Source of the DNA: Microbacterium sp. zg-B185
Lineage (GTDB): Bacteria > Actinomycetota > Actinomycetes > Actinomycetales > Microbacteriaceae
Length of the DNA stretch: 64,000 nt
Assembly (NCBI RefSeq): GCF_030246885.1
Contig: NZ_CP126739.1
Span: forward strand, 1,488,001-1,552,000
Direction: 5' to 3'
Positions 10,896 to 19,242 of the stretch are shown here, in pieces. Positions within the stretch are counted from its first letter, which is position 1, and the number at the start of each line of letters is the position of its first letter. The notes under the pieces are model-generated. The model was not told where the DNA came from. It worked only from the letters and a program-made list of their open reading frames with translations, and made no database searches. Position numbers and translations under genes: made by a program.

Positions 10896-12424
10896 GCGAC
10901 ATCACTCGCCTGTCCGCCGCCGACCTGGCCGACAGGCTCGCCTCGCGCGAGGTATCCAGCGTCGAGGCCACCCAGGCGCATCTGGACCGGATCGCTGCCG
11001 TAGACGGCGACATCCACGCCTTCCTGCATGTCAGCGACCACGCGCTCGAGGTGGCCGCCGACATCGACCGCCGCCGTGCCGCGGGGGAGCAGCTCGGACC
11101 GGTCGCCGGCGTGCCGCTGGCGATCAAGGACGTGCTGGTCACGACCGATATGCCCTCCACGAGCGGATCACGGATCCTCGAGGGGTTCATGTCCCCGTAC
11201 GACGCGACCGTGGTCGCGCGTTCCCGCGCCGCCGGGCTCGTTCCGCTCGGCAAGACGAACATGGACGAATTCGCCATGGGGTCCTCGACCGAGCACTCGG
11301 CCTACGGACCCACCCACAACCCGTGGGACCTCGACCGGATCCCGGGCGGTTCCGGCGGCGGTTCAGCCGCTGCCGTCGCTGCGTTCGAAGCCCCGCTCGC
11401 ACTGGGGTCGGACACCGGCGGCTCGATCCGCCAGCCCGCCCACGTCACGGGCACGGTCGGCATGAAGCCGACGTACGGCGGCGTCAGCCGCTACGGCGCG
11501 ATCGCACTGGCATCCAGCTTGGACCAGGTCGGCCCGGTGACCCGAACGGTGCTGGATGCCGGACTGCTGCACGATGTCATCGGCGGTCACGACCCGCACG
11601 ATGCCACCTCGTTGACCGACCTCTGGCCGTCGTTCGCGGATGCCGCGCGGGAAGGCGCTCGCGGTGACGTGCTCCGCGGTCTGCGGGTCGGAGTGATCAA
11701 GGAGCTGCCGGACTCCGGCTTCCAAGCCGGAGTGTCGGAATCCTTCCGCTCGGCGCTGGCCGCGATGCAGGCGCAGGGTGCCGAGATCGTCGAGATCAGT
11801 GCTCCGCACTTCGAGTACGGCGTGGCCGCGTACTACCTGATCCTCCCCGCCGAGGCATCCAGCAACCTCGCCAAGTTCGACTCCGTGCGCTTCGGGATGC
11901 GCCTGGACGTTCCGGGCGGCACCGTCGAGGACGTGATGGCCAAGACGCGCGACGCGGGCTTCGGCGATGAGGTCAAGCGCCGCATCATCCTCGGCACCTA
12001 TGCGCTGTCCGCGGGGTATTACGACGCGTACTACGGCTCGGCGCAGAAGGTGCGCACGCTCATCCAGCGCGACTTCGCCGAGGCGTTCGCGCAGGTCGAT
12101 GTCATCGCGACCCCGTCCGCGCCGACGACCGCGTTCAAGATCGGCGAGAAGATCGACGACCCGCTGCAGATGTACCTCAACGACGTCACCACGATCCCGG
12201 CGAACCTCGCCGGGGTCCCGGGCATCTCGATCCCCTCCGGCCTGGCCAGCGAGGACGGGCTGCCTGTGGGCATCCAGTTCCTCGCGCCGGCGCGCGAGGA
12301 CGCACGCCTCTACCGTGTCGGAGCGGCGCTCGAAGCAGTCCTGGTCGACTCATGGGGTGCACCGCTGCTGGATCGCGCACCGACCCTTCGACAGGCTCAG
12401 GGATCCACCGGAGGGGCACGCTGA
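10892..12424 (+). CDS. gatA: aspartyl/glutamyl-tRNA amidotransferase subunit A
   Basis: GatA is the amidase-signature subunit that releases ammonia from glutamine. The Ser-cisSer-Lys triad is complete: Lys79 (AIKD), Ser154 (GGSGGGS) and Ser178 (DTGGSIR). Length is 510 residues. The last 15 or so residues ([15 protein letters not shown]) are a non-conserved tail encoded by a short repeat-like element at 12383-12404. The TGA stop shares its last base with the gatB ATG, so translation of gatB is coupled. Confidence 0.96.
   Translation: MSDITRLSAADLADRLASREVSSVEATQAHLDRIAAVDGDIHAFLHVSDHALEVAADIDRRRAAGEQLGPVAGVPLAIKDVLVTTDMPSTSGSRILEGFMSPYDATVVARSRAAGLVPLGKTNMDEFAMGSSTEHSAYGPTHNPWDLDRIPGGSGGGSAAAVAAFEAPLALGSDTGGSIRQPAHVTGTVGMKPTYGGVSRYGAIALASSLDQVGPVTRTVLDAGLLHDVIGGHDPHDATSLTDLWPSFADAAREGARGDVLRGLRVGVIKELPDSGFQAGVSESFRSALAAMQAQGAEIVEISAPHFEYGVAAYYLILPAEASSNLAKFDSVRFGMRLDVPGGTVEDVMAKTRDAGFGDEVKRRIILGTYALSAGYYDAYYGSAQKVRTLIQRDFAEAFAQVDVIATPSAPTTAFKIGEKIDDPLQMYLNDVTTIPANLAGVPGISIPSGLASEDGLPVGIQFLAPAREDARLYRVGAALEAVLVDSWGAPLLDRAPTLRQAQGSTGGAR
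12383..12404 (+). repeat. short repetitive-type element inside the 3' end of gatA
   Basis: The core CCCTTCGACAGGCTCAGGG is a sequence I recognise as a recurrent intergenic element in many actinobacterial and other GC-rich genomes. Here it lies inside coding sequence and supplies GatA C-terminal residues. Only one copy is visible in this window. Confidence 0.5.
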
Positions 12425-13938
12425 TGGCCAAGGACAAGCTGATGGATTTCGACAAAGCCCTGGAACTGTACGAGCCGGTGCTCGGCTTCGAGGTGCACGT
12501 CGAGCTGAACACCGAGAGCAAGATGTTCTCGTCCGCGGCGAACCCCGCGAACTCCGCCAACCATGCTGCCGGTCCCAACACCCTGGTCGCGCCGGTGGAT
12601 ATGGGACTTCCCGGCTCGCTGCCGACCGTGAACGCAGAGGCGATCAAGTACTCGATCAGTCTCGGGCTCGCTCTGGGGTGCTCGATCGCCCCGACCAGCC
12701 GGTTCGCGCGGAAGAACTACTTCTACCCGGACCTGGGAAAGAACTACCAGATCAGCCAGTACGACGAGCCGATCGCGTTCGAGGGCTCGGTCGACGTGGA
12801 GCTGGCCGACGGCACCATCGTCACGGTGCCGATCGAGCGGGCGCACATGGAAGAGGATGCCGGCAAGCTGACCCACATGGGCGGCGCGACCGGTCGCATC
12901 CAGGGTGCGGAGTACTCCCTCGTGGATTACAACCGCGCCGGCGTGCCGCTCGTGGAGATCGTCACCAAGCCGATCATCGGCGCCGAGCACCGCGCACCTG
13001 AGATCGCCAAGGCGTACGTCCAGACGATCCGCGACATCGTCCTGTCATTGGGCATATCGGAGGCCCGCATGGAGCGCGGAAACCTCCGCTGCGACGCCAA
13101 CGTGTCGCTGCGCCCCCGCGGACAGGAGAAGCTGGGCACGCGCACCGAGACGAAGAACGTCAACTCGATGCGCTCGGTGGAACGAGCCGTCCGCTATGAG
13201 ATCCAGCGCCAAGCCGCGATCCTGGCAGCCGGCGGTTCCATCACACAGGAGACCCGGCATTGGCATGAAGACACCGGTACCACGTCGCCCGGCCGTCCTA
13301 AGTCCGACGCGGACGACTACCGGTACTTCCCGGAGCCGGACCTGCTGCCGGTGGCGCCGTCCCTCGAGCTCATCGAGGAGCTGCGCGCCGCACTGCCCGA
13401 ACGCCCGGCCGAGCGCCGGCGGCGGCTGAAGAGCGAATGGGGCTTCAGCGACCTCGAGTTCCAGGACGTCGCCAACGGCGGCCTGCTCGCCGAGGTGGCC
13501 GCCACGATTGCGGCCGGGGCAGCCCCGGCAGCCGCACGCAAATGGTGGACCGGTGAGATCAGCCGCCTCGCGAACGCCCAGGGACGGGAGGCAGCCGATC
13601 TGATCTCGCCGGCCGATGTGGCAGCGCTGCAGGCGCTGATCGAGGCCGGCACCCTCACCGACAAGCTCGCACGGCAAGTGCTGGAAGGCGTCGTCGCCGG
13701 GGAGGGCACCCCGCAAGAGGTGATCGACCGGCGCGGACTGGCCGTCGTCTCGGACGACGGCGCACTGATCGCCGCGATCGACGAGGCGCTCGCGTCGCAG
13801 CCGGACGTCATGCAGAAGATCCGCGAAGGCAAGGTGCAGGCGGCCGGCGCGGTCATCGGCGCCGTGATGAAAGCGATGCGCGGTCAAGCCGACGCCGCCC
13901 GTGTGCGTGAACTGATCCTCGAGCGCGCGGCGCAGTAG
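12424..13938 (+). CDS. gatB: aspartyl/glutamyl-tRNA amidotransferase subunit B
   Basis: GatB (504 residues) phosphorylates the glutamyl group on the tRNA and receives ammonia from GatA through a channel. It shows the [10 protein letters not shown] opening, NKR-type cradle motifs including [11 protein letters not shown] and [10 protein letters not shown], and the C-terminal YqeY-like tail that binds the tRNA elbow. The ATG at 12424 overlaps the gatA stop by one base and has GGAGGGG upstream. Together with gatC and gatA it implies that this organism makes Gln-tRNA by transamidation. Confidence 0.97.
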   Translation: MAKDKLMDFDKALELYEPVLGFEVHVELNTESKMFSSAANPANSANHAAGPNTLVAPVDMGLPGSLPTVNAEAIKYSISLGLALGCSIAPTSRFARKNYFYPDLGKNYQISQYDEPIAFEGSVDVELADGTIVTVPIERAHMEEDAGKLTHMGGATGRIQGAEYSLVDYNRAGVPLVEIVTKPIIGAEHRAPEIAKAYVQTIRDIVLSLGISEARMERGNLRCDANVSLRPRGQEKLGTRTETKNVNSMRSVERAVRYEIQRQAAILAAGGSITQETRHWHEDTGTTSPGRPKSDADDYRYFPEPDLLPVAPSLELIEELRAALPERPAERRRRLKSEWGFSDLEFQDVANGGLLAEVAATIAAGAAPAAARKWWTGEISRLANAQGREAADLISPADVAALQALIEAGTLTDKLARQVLEGVVAGEGTPQEVIDRRGLAVVSDDGALIAAIDEALASQPDVMQKIREGKVQAAGAVIGAVMKAMRGQADAARVRELILERAAQ

Positions 13939-13980
13939 CCTCATCCGTCGCATGTCGGCGGCGCGGGGGAGAATCGACGT

Positions 13981-15240
13981 ATGGGACGCGGGGACGGCAC
14001 GGGGCGGTTGGTCTCCCCGGCGGACGCGGACGACGCCGGAACCGGCATCCTGCACGTGGACATGGACGCGTTCTACGCATCGGTCGAGGTGCTGGATGAC
14101 CCTTCATTGCGGGGCAAGCCGATCATCATCGGCGCCCCCGATGGGCGCTCCGTGGTCTCGAGCGCTTCGTACGAAGCACGCCGCTTCGGCGTGCGTTCGG
14201 CCATGCCGGTCGGCCAGGCACTGCGGCTGTGCCCCACCGCGATCGTCGTCCCCCCGCATTTCGACCGCTACCTCGCCCTGTCGGCGCAGGTCATGCGGGT
14301 CTTCCACGACGTGACGCCGCTGGTCGAGCCGCTCTCGATCGACGAAGCGTTCCTGGACGTGCGCGGCGCGGGGCGGCTGTGGGGCAGGCCGGGGCAGATC
14401 GCGCGGATGCTGCGAGAGCGGGTGGTCGAGGAGACCGGACTGACCTGCAGCGTCGGGGTGGCCGCGACCAAGCACGTCGCCAAGATGGCCTCGACGATCA
14501 GCAAGCCGGACGGCATGCTGATCGTGCCGGCGTCCGGAACCGCGGCGTTCCTCGCGCCGCGCTCTGTCCGCGCGCTCTGGGGCATCGGCCCCAAGTCCGC
14601 AGAGGCGCTCGAGGGGCGCGGCATCCATACGATCGGGGATGTGCTGCAGACGCCCCGGCCCGTGCTGGACCGTGCTCTGGGGCCGGCGATGGGCGACCGC
14701 ATCTGGCAGCTGGCGCGCGGGCTGGACGCGCGCAGGGTCGATACCGAGCGGGTCGAGAAGAGCATCGGCCACGAAGAGACCTTCCACGAGGACATCGGCG
14801 ACCTCGGGGTGCTGCGCACCGAGTTCCGCCGCCTGGCCGATCGGGTGGGGGCACGCCTGCGCACACACGGCTGGGAGGCGCGCACCGTCGCCATCAAGGT
14901 GAGGTTCGCCGATTTCAGCACGATCACCCGGTCCCAGACGCTGCCCGAGCCGACGGCGGTAGGGCAGCGGATCGGCGAGGCGGCGCTCGAGCTGTTCGGC
15001 GCCGTCGACCGCCGGATGCCGGTACGACTGGTCGGCGTCCGTGCCGAGAAGCTGCTCCCCTCCGGCGGTGCGGCGCTGACGCTCTGGGACGACGACGCCG
15101 AGTGGCGTCGCATCGAGGGGGCGCTGGATGACGCGGCCGCCAGGTTCGGGTGTGGGGCTGTCACGCGCGCGACCCTGCTCGGCGGGCCGCGCGGAGGGGG
15201 GACCCTGCCCTCCCACCCGAAACCGCACAGCCTCGATTGA
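13981..15240 (+). CDS. dinB: DNA polymerase IV (Y-family)
   Basis: A 419-residue translesion polymerase. The first metal site is in HVDMDAFYASVE, the second in PLSIDEAFLDV; the steric-gate region and the helix-hairpin-helix WGIGPKSAEALE are present, then the little-finger domain. It copies past damaged bases at the cost of fidelity. No clear LexA box is visible just upstream; a GAGAAT hexamer six bases before the ATG is a weak leaderless -10 candidate. The C-terminal end lacks an obvious beta-clamp binding peptide, which I could not place with confidence. Confidence 0.94.
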   Translation: MGRGDGTGRLVSPADADDAGTGILHVDMDAFYASVEVLDDPSLRGKPIIIGAPDGRSVVSSASYEARRFGVRSAMPVGQALRLCPTAIVVPPHFDRYLALSAQVMRVFHDVTPLVEPLSIDEAFLDVRGAGRLWGRPGQIARMLRERVVEETGLTCSVGVAATKHVAKMASTISKPDGMLIVPASGTAAFLAPRSVRALWGIGPKSAEALEGRGIHTIGDVLQTPRPVLDRALGPAMGDRIWQLARGLDARRVDTERVEKSIGHEETFHEDIGDLGVLRTEFRRLADRVGARLRTHGWEARTVAIKVRFADFSTITRSQTLPEPTAVGQRIGEAALELFGAVDRRMPVRLVGVRAEKLLPSGGAALTLWDDDAEWRRIEGALDDAAARFGCGAVTRATLLGGPRGGGTLPSHPKPHSLD

Positions 15241-15284
15241 GACCGGACCCCGCCGTGGCTCTGGGCATGCCGCCTCCAGCCCGG

Positions 15285-15290
15285 TACCGT
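15285..15290 (+). promoter_or_regulatory. -10 hexamer of the GerW-like gene (leaderless)
   Basis: TACCGT ends six bases before the ATG at 15297. Confidence 0.4.
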
Positions 15291-15296
15291 TGAGCC

Positions 15297-15617
15297 ATGC
15301 CCAACATCGCACTCGAACTCGGCAAGCAGTCCGCGACCTTCGGCGTGAAGAGCGCCTACGGCGAGCAGACGGACATCGACGGAGTCCGCATCGTCCCGGT
15401 CGCGCTGACGTGGTCAGGATTCGGTGGCGGCTCCGATGAGTCGGGCAACGGCGGCGGGGGTGGCGGGGGATACGCCGTCCCCCTGGGTGCCTACATCCGC
15501 CGCGGGGACGATCTGCGGTTCGAGCCGAACGTCGTGTCCTTCCTCGCGGTCGCAATCCCCTTCGTGTGGGTCGCCGGTCGCGCACTCAGCCGTGTCATCC
15601 GCGCTCTCAAGCGCTAG
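15297..15617 (+). CDS. GerW/YtfJ-like protein with C-terminal membrane helix
   Basis: 106 residues. The first 60 resemble the GerW/YtfJ family: FGVKSAYGEQTDIDGVRIVPVALTWSGFGGGS, a Gly-rich GGGGGGG hinge, then a return strand. The last 30 residues form one hydrophobic segment (VVSFLAVAIPFVWVAGRALSRVI) ending in RALKR, suggesting membrane anchoring. YtfJ is a spore protein in Bacillus, but this lineage is not known to sporulate, so the function here is open. The following kinase gene starts inside its last 26 bases. Confidence 0.7.
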   Translation: MPNIALELGKQSATFGVKSAYGEQTDIDGVRIVPVALTWSGFGGGSDESGNGGGGGGGYAVPLGAYIRRGDDLRFEPNVVSFLAVAIPFVWVAGRALSRVIRALKR

Positions 15618-16185
15618 CGCCGACCCCTTCTCCGCCGCGCTCGACGTCGCCGCTGCGCACATCCGCGAGGCCATCGTCGGTGTCGCGGCAGCCAACCCGG
15701 TCGTGCTCATCGACGGCAGAAGCGGATCCGGCAAGACGACGCTCGCGCGCCGGCTGGTCGCGCGCTGGCCGTTGCGGGGTCGCGTTCAACTGGTGGCGCT
15801 CGATTCGCTGTACCCGGGCTGGGATGGCCTGGCTGACGGTGTCGAGGCCGCTCGCGAGCTGATCCTGCGCCCGCACGCCCGCGGGATGATGGGGGTGTGG
15901 GAGCGGTGGGACTGGGATGCCTCTGCCCACGCCGAGGCGCATGCCGTGGACCCGTCTCTTCCGCTCATCGTGGAAGGCTCCGGTCTGCTGACCGCATCCA
16001 CCTCTCAGCTCGCAGATGTGCGCGTCTGGCTGGAGTCACCGCCGTCCTCACGCATGCGCCGCGCCCTGCATCGCGACGGCGACGCGTATCGTCCGCACTG
16101 GGCGCGCTGGGCCGAGCAGGAGGAGAGACACCTTCTTCGCGACGCACCGGCCAGCCGTGCCACCCTCGTGTTCGCGATCCCGTGA
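15592..16185 (+). CDS. P-loop nucleoside/nucleotide kinase-like ATP-binding protein
   Basis: 197 residues from a GTG that overlaps the end of the GerW-like gene by 26 bases; longer in-frame starts would duplicate that gene in another frame and give nonsense composition. It has a Walker A motif GRSGSGKTT near residue 40, an LVALDSLYPGWDGL segment like the base-binding part of uridine kinase-type folds, and a C-terminal lid rich in arginine. The substrate is not known. Translational coupling to the GerW-like gene is likely. Confidence 0.75.
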   Translation: MSSALSSASADPFSAALDVAAAHIREAIVGVAAANPVVLIDGRSGSGKTTLARRLVARWPLRGRVQLVALDSLYPGWDGLADGVEAARELILRPHARGMMGVWERWDWDASAHAEAHAVDPSLPLIVEGSGLLTASTSQLADVRVWLESPPSSRMRRALHRDGDAYRPHWARWAEQEERHLLRDAPASRATLVFAIP

Positions 16186-16192
16186 CGCAGTT

Positions 16193-16690
16193 TCAGTCGT
16201 CCTCGGATGCGGCCTGTACGAGCCCGTCCAGCCGGTACCCGAGCCACTCGTAGATGCCGAATCGCGGATCGTCCACGTCGTGGTCCTCCTCGGTGCGGAT
16301 GTCCAGCCGGGTCGCCAGCACCAGTCTGATCGCGGCCAGTGAGCGCAGCCACGACCTCAGGTCCTCAGGATCAAGGCGCAGCTCGACGATCTCCATCGCC
16401 ACATCTTCCGCGGGCGCGTCCGGCAGGACGGCGGCGTCATGCAGCGAGGCCAGCACCCGATCGGCGTCATCGCGGCGGCGGTCGAGCAGATCCTGTTCGG
16501 TCACGTCTCGGAACTCCTGGGCGGCCGTGGCGTCATCGGCATAGGCATCCGGCACCAGACGAGCGATCGCCGGGTCGCCGCCCGCGCTGTGGGCTCCGTC
16601 CAGCAGCTCGGCGAACTGCTGGACGAGACCGGCAAGATGAGCCGCCTCCATCCGCGTCAGCTCCAGCACGACCGTCCGGGCGCCGCTCAC
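16193..16690 (-). CDS. DUF2017 family protein
   Basis: 165 residues, acidic, predicted all helical, ending YEWLGYRLDGLVQAASEDD. This matches the actinobacterial DUF2017 family, which is habitually encoded directly after clpS. The GTG at 16690 is chosen over an upstream ATG because it overlaps the clpS stop as GTGA. Function is unknown; the constant link with ClpS suggests a part in ClpS-ClpC substrate delivery or its control (inference). Confidence 0.8.
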   Translation of the reverse strand: MSGARTVVLELTRMEAAHLAGLVQQFAELLDGAHSAGGDPAIARLVPDAYADDATAAQEFRDVTEQDLLDRRRDDADRVLASLHDAAVLPDAPAEDVAMEIVELRLDPEDLRSWLRSLAAIRLVLATRLDIRTEEDHDVDDPRFGIYEWLGYRLDGLVQAASEDD

Positions 16691-16986
16691 TGGGGTGCCT
16701 GCCGCAGCGTTGCCCACAGACCGTAGTCGTGCATCGCCTGAACGTGCAGTTCCATCTGCTCCCTGGCCCCTTCGGCGACGACGGCATGCCCGTCGTGGTG
16801 GACAGCCAGCATCAGACGCTCCGCATGCGGTCGGTCGAACCCGAAGTACTCCCGGAACACGTGCGTGACATAGCTCATGAGGTTCACCGGGTCATTCCAG
16901 ACGACCGTCTGCCACGGGCGACGAACCTGTGCGTCGAGTCGGATCTCGCGGTCTTCGACCACGTCGGGCGCGGCGGGGTTGGCCAT
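16687..16986 (-). CDS. clpS: ATP-dependent Clp protease adaptor ClpS
   Basis: ClpS recognises N-degron substrates and hands them to the ClpC/ClpA unfoldase. The 99-residue protein has WQTVVWNDPVNLMSYVTHVF, the conserved strand and the N-end-rule binding region, and the later HHDGHAVVAEG motif. The ATG at 16986 overlaps the stop of the metallopeptidase gene by four bases (ATGA), and its stop overlaps the DUF2017 start, so three genes are translationally coupled. Its partner ClpP subunits are encoded at 44030-45320. Confidence 0.95.
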   Translation of the reverse strand: MANPAAPDVVEDREIRLDAQVRRPWQTVVWNDPVNLMSYVTHVFREYFGFDRPHAERLMLAVHHDGHAVVAEGAREQMELHVQAMHDYGLWATLRQAPQ

Positions 16987-17336
16987 CACGCCCATCCCAG
17001 TTCGTGCAGGCGCTCGTCGTCGATTCCGTAGAAATGCGCGATCTCGTGGACGAGGGTCGTGTGCACCTCGTCCCGGAGATCACCGATGCTGTCGCAGACA
17101 GCGAGATGCGGCTCCCGGTACAGGATGATGCGGTCGGGCAGTTCGCCGGAACCGTAGCGGTCGCGTTCGGTCAGCGCCCAGCCGTCGTAGAGGCCGAGCA
17201 GATCCAGACTCCCGTCGTCCGGGCGATCCTGCACGACGAAGATCACGTTATCCAGTCCGTCGACCATGTCGTCGGGAAGCCTATCCAGTTCGTCGACCAC
17301 AAGGGCCTCGAATGCCGAGGCATCCATGTCAAGCAT
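16986..17336 (-). CDS. zincin-type metallopeptidase family protein
   Basis: 116 residues. The C terminus carries HEIAHFYGIDDERLHELGW, an HExxHxxGxxD zinc-binding signature of the minimal zincins (Pfam Zincin_1 type). Its substrate is unknown. The first possible ATG (17336) directly abuts the last base of the tRNA-His gene; a second ATG at 17327 (MDASAF) is nearly as good. No ribosome-binding site is visible before either, so the message may start from RNase processing of the tRNA or be read through from tRNA-His. Confidence 0.8.
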   Translation of the reverse strand: MLDMDASAFEALVVDELDRLPDDMVDGLDNVIFVVQDRPDDGSLDLLGLYDGWALTERDRYGSGELPDRIILYREPHLAVCDSIGDLRDEVHTTLVHEIAHFYGIDDERLHELGWA

Positions 17337-17412
17337 TGGGGTGAGTAACGGGGCTCGAACCCGCGACATCGGCCACCACAAGGCCGCGCTCTACCAACTG
17401 AGCTATACCCAC
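17337..17412 (-). tRNA. tRNA-His (anticodon GTG)
   Basis: The cloverleaf is complete: acceptor GTGGGTA pairs with TACTCAC (one G-T pair), D-arm TAGCTCAGTTGGTAGAGC, anticodon loop CTTGTGG, and T-loop GGTTCGAGCC. CCA is encoded. The base before position 1 is G and the discriminator is C, the G-1/C73 pair that identifies histidine tRNA. It lies upstream of and touching the metallopeptidase-clpS operon in the same direction. Confidence 0.97.
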
Positions 17413-17450
17413 CATGTCCACCGCGTGTGCGGAGGAACCAGGAAATTCTC

Positions 17451-18077
17451 TCATACTCCGGGCGCGAAAGACGAAACGGCGGCAGCCGCCGCAGCCCGCG
17501 CGCCGTCGCTGGTCGGCCCCGGCTCGGGCACGAAGACAGCGGAGCGGTAATACGCGAGCTCGAGGATGGATTCGCGGATGTCCGCCAGCGCACGATGGCC
17601 ACCGCCCTTGGCGGGAGCGTGGATGTAGGCGCGCGGATACCAGCGTCGGCTGAGCTCCTTGACGCTGGACACGTCGACATTGCGATAGTGCAGCCAGCGG
17701 TCGACGCGGGGCATGTATTTCGCCAGGAACATCCGGTCGGTGCCGATGGTGTTCCCGGCCAGGGGTGCCTTGCCCTCGAGGGGGACGAAGCGCTGGATGT
17801 ACTCGAGCGCCTCGAACTCGGCCTCGGCCACGCTGACGCCGTCGGGGATCTCGGTGAGCAGCCCGGATTTCTCGTGCATGGCGGTCACGAAGTCGTTCAT
17901 GTGGGCCAGCGCCGTGTCGTCGGGCTTGATGACGATCGAGAAACCCGGGTCGAGCGGCCGAAGCTCGAAGTCCGTCACGACGACCGCGATCTCGACGAGT
18001 TCGTCGATCGCCAGATCGAGACCCGTCATTTCGCAGTCGATCCACACGAGTCTGTCGTTTTCCGAAGCCCCCACCAT
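17451..18077 (-). CDS. orn: oligoribonuclease
   Basis: Orn degrades 2-5 nucleotide RNAs and pGpG in the cytoplasm. The 208-residue protein begins with the DEDD exonuclease motif VWIDCEMTGLD and carries the later HMNDFVTAMHEKSGL and HRALADIRESI motifs, including the catalytic His and Asp. The start at 18077 is preferred over the ATG at 18086 because the latter lies inside the likely -10 hexamer TAGGAT (18085-18090, minus strand), which is seven bases before 18077. The C-terminal 30 residues are alanine rich and beyond the usual family length. Confidence 0.94.
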   Translation of the reverse strand: MVGASENDRLVWIDCEMTGLDLAIDELVEIAVVVTDFELRPLDPGFSIVIKPDDTALAHMNDFVTAMHEKSGLLTEIPDGVSVAEAEFEALEYIQRFVPLEGKAPLAGNTIGTDRMFLAKYMPRVDRWLHYRNVDVSSVKELSRRWYPRAYIHAPAKGGGHRALADIRESILELAYYRSAVFVPEPGPTSDGARAAAAAAVSSFAPGV

Positions 18078-18084
18078 GCGCTCC

Positions 18085-18090
18085 ATCCTA
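18085..18090 (-). promoter_or_regulatory. -10 hexamer of the orn gene (leaderless)
   Basis: TAGGAT on the minus strand, seven bases before the ATG at 18077. It overlaps the alternative upstream ATG and so decides the start. Confidence 0.5.
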
Positions 18091-18166
18091 GTCAGGGGCT
18101 CGGGACACGCCCTGCCCGCCGGCGGGCACCGGATCCTCCCGCGGGGGCGCGATACGCTGGTTTCGC

Positions 18167-18239
18167 GCCTCCGTAGCTCAGTGGATAGAGCAGCGGCCTT
18201 CTAATCCGCCGGTCACAGGTTCGAGTCCTGTCGGGGGCA
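18167..18239 (+). tRNA. tRNA-Arg (anticodon TCT)
   Basis: Acceptor GCCTCCG pairs with CGGGGGC (one T-G pair), D-arm TAGCTCAGTGGATAGAGC, anticodon loop CTTCTAA, T-loop GGTTCGAGTCC. Discriminator is A and CCA is not encoded. It reads AGA arginine codons, which are rare in a genome of this base composition. Confidence 0.96.
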
Positions 18240-18343
18240 CTCGTCCCCGTCCGGCCGCCGAATGGGCTCCCGCTCCGCTGGTCCGCGTGGCACTGGCGAC
18301 TCTCGCGCCGCGGTCGTATGGTCGGAGGGACGGAAGGGGTTCG

Positions 18344-18559
18344 ATGATGAGCACGGCCGAAGCGCGCCATGGACTGTGGGTGGCCTACGGCAACTCCGGT
18401 GTCGTCGGCAGCATCCGCAGGGACGACGCCGGGTACACCGTGACGATGGCGGGAGCCGACGCTTCGGCGGGGACGTATCCGTCGATGGAGATCGCCAAGA
18501 ACGCTCTGCACTCGCGGATGACACCCGGCAGCGACTGGCCGCAGTTCCGCGAGCACTGA
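18344..18559 (+). CDS. small conserved protein of unknown function (71 aa)
   Basis: The sequence starts MMSTAEARHGLWVAYGNSGVVGSIRR and ends HSRMTPGSDWPQFREH. A GGAAGGGG ribosome-binding site precedes the ATG at 18344. It looks like a short single-domain protein with a strand-rich centre (YTVTMAGADASAGTYPSMEIAKNALHSRM), somewhat like the small DUF2188-type fold, but I cannot assign it. Its TGA stop lies within a tiny hairpin (18556-18569) that also holds the stop of the convergent gene. Confidence 0.7.
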   Translation: MMSTAEARHGLWVAYGNSGVVGSIRRDDAGYTVTMAGADASAGTYPSMEIAKNALHSRMTPGSDWPQFREH

Positions 18560-18565
18560 CTCGCG

Positions 18566-19180
18566 TCAGCGCCCGTCGCGTCGCGCGGGTGCGGCCGCGC
18601 GTGCGGCGGGTGCGGTGTCCAGGAGCGGCAGCGCGACATGCACGAGCGGTCCGATGAGCACCGCGAACAGCACGGTTCCGATCCCGACGGTGCCGCCGAG
18701 CGCCCAGCCGGCCGCGAGCACCGTCGCTTCCACGACCACGCGGCAGATCCAGATCGGCCAGCCCAGACGCGCGTGCAGCCCGGTCATCAGACCGTCCCGC
18801 GGCCCGGCCCCGAACCGCGCGCCGATGTACAGCCCGGACGCCACGGCGACGAGGAGGATGCCGGCTACCAGCATTCCCAGTTGCGCGGCGAAGCCCGTCA
18901 CCGGGGGGATGAGCCACAGCACCACCTGCATGCTCGTGCCCACCAGCAGGATGTTCGCCACCGTGCCGATGCCCGGCTTCTGACGGAGCGGGATCCACAG
19001 CAGGAGCACGACGAAGCCGAGGATGTTCGTGACCCAGCCGATGCCGATGCCGGTGTGGAGGGAGATGCCCTGAGCGAAGACCGTCCACGGGTCGATGCCC
19101 AGTCCGGCCTGGACCGTCAACGCGCACCCCGCTCCGTACAGGAACAGGCCGACGAGGAGTTGCAGGACGCGACGGGGCAT
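18566..19180 (-). CDS. YczE/YyaS/YitT-type integral membrane protein
   Basis: 204 residues with five or six hydrophobic segments, beginning MPRRVLQLLVGLFLYGAGCALTVQAGLGIDPWTVFAQGI. The GLGIDPW stretch and the GARFGAGPRDGLMTGL repeat are typical of YczE-type proteins. The start at 19180 begins just before the first membrane helix; longer frames give non-membrane, cysteine-rich sequence. It is divergent from a MocR regulator. In published surveys MocR genes are often next to YczE genes, and transport of a small metabolite or vitamin-like compound is suspected (known association, function unproven). Confidence 0.85.
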   Translation of the reverse strand: MPRRVLQLLVGLFLYGAGCALTVQAGLGIDPWTVFAQGISLHTGIGIGWVTNILGFVVLLLWIPLRQKPGIGTVANILLVGTSMQVVLWLIPPVTGFAAQLGMLVAGILLVAVASGLYIGARFGAGPRDGLMTGLHARLGWPIWICRVVVEATVLAAGWALGGTVGIGTVLFAVLIGPLVHVALPLLDTAPAARAAAPARRDGR

Positions 19181-19205
19181 GTCTGCTATCCAATCCCAGA
19201 AGTGG

Positions 19206-19236
19206 ACCGTACCGACCAGTCCAATGTCGGTATGGT
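19206..19236. promoter_or_regulatory. inverted-repeat operator in the MocR/YczE gap
   Basis: ACCGTACCGAC (19206-19216) and GTCGGTATGGT (19226-19236) form an 11-base inverted repeat with one mismatch and a 9-base spacer. A second nested pair, TGGAC (19203-19207) and GTCCA (19219-19223), is also present. The right arm contains TATGGT (19231-19236), the likely leaderless -10 of the MocR gene, six bases before its ATG. Autoregulation and control of yczE are inferred. Confidence 0.6.
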
Positions 19237-19242
19237 GGCTGC

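Noticed and set aside
13939..13980. LexA box upstream of dinB
   Set aside because: The gap has no TCGAAC/GTTCGA-type symmetry, so SOS control of this dinB is not supported here.
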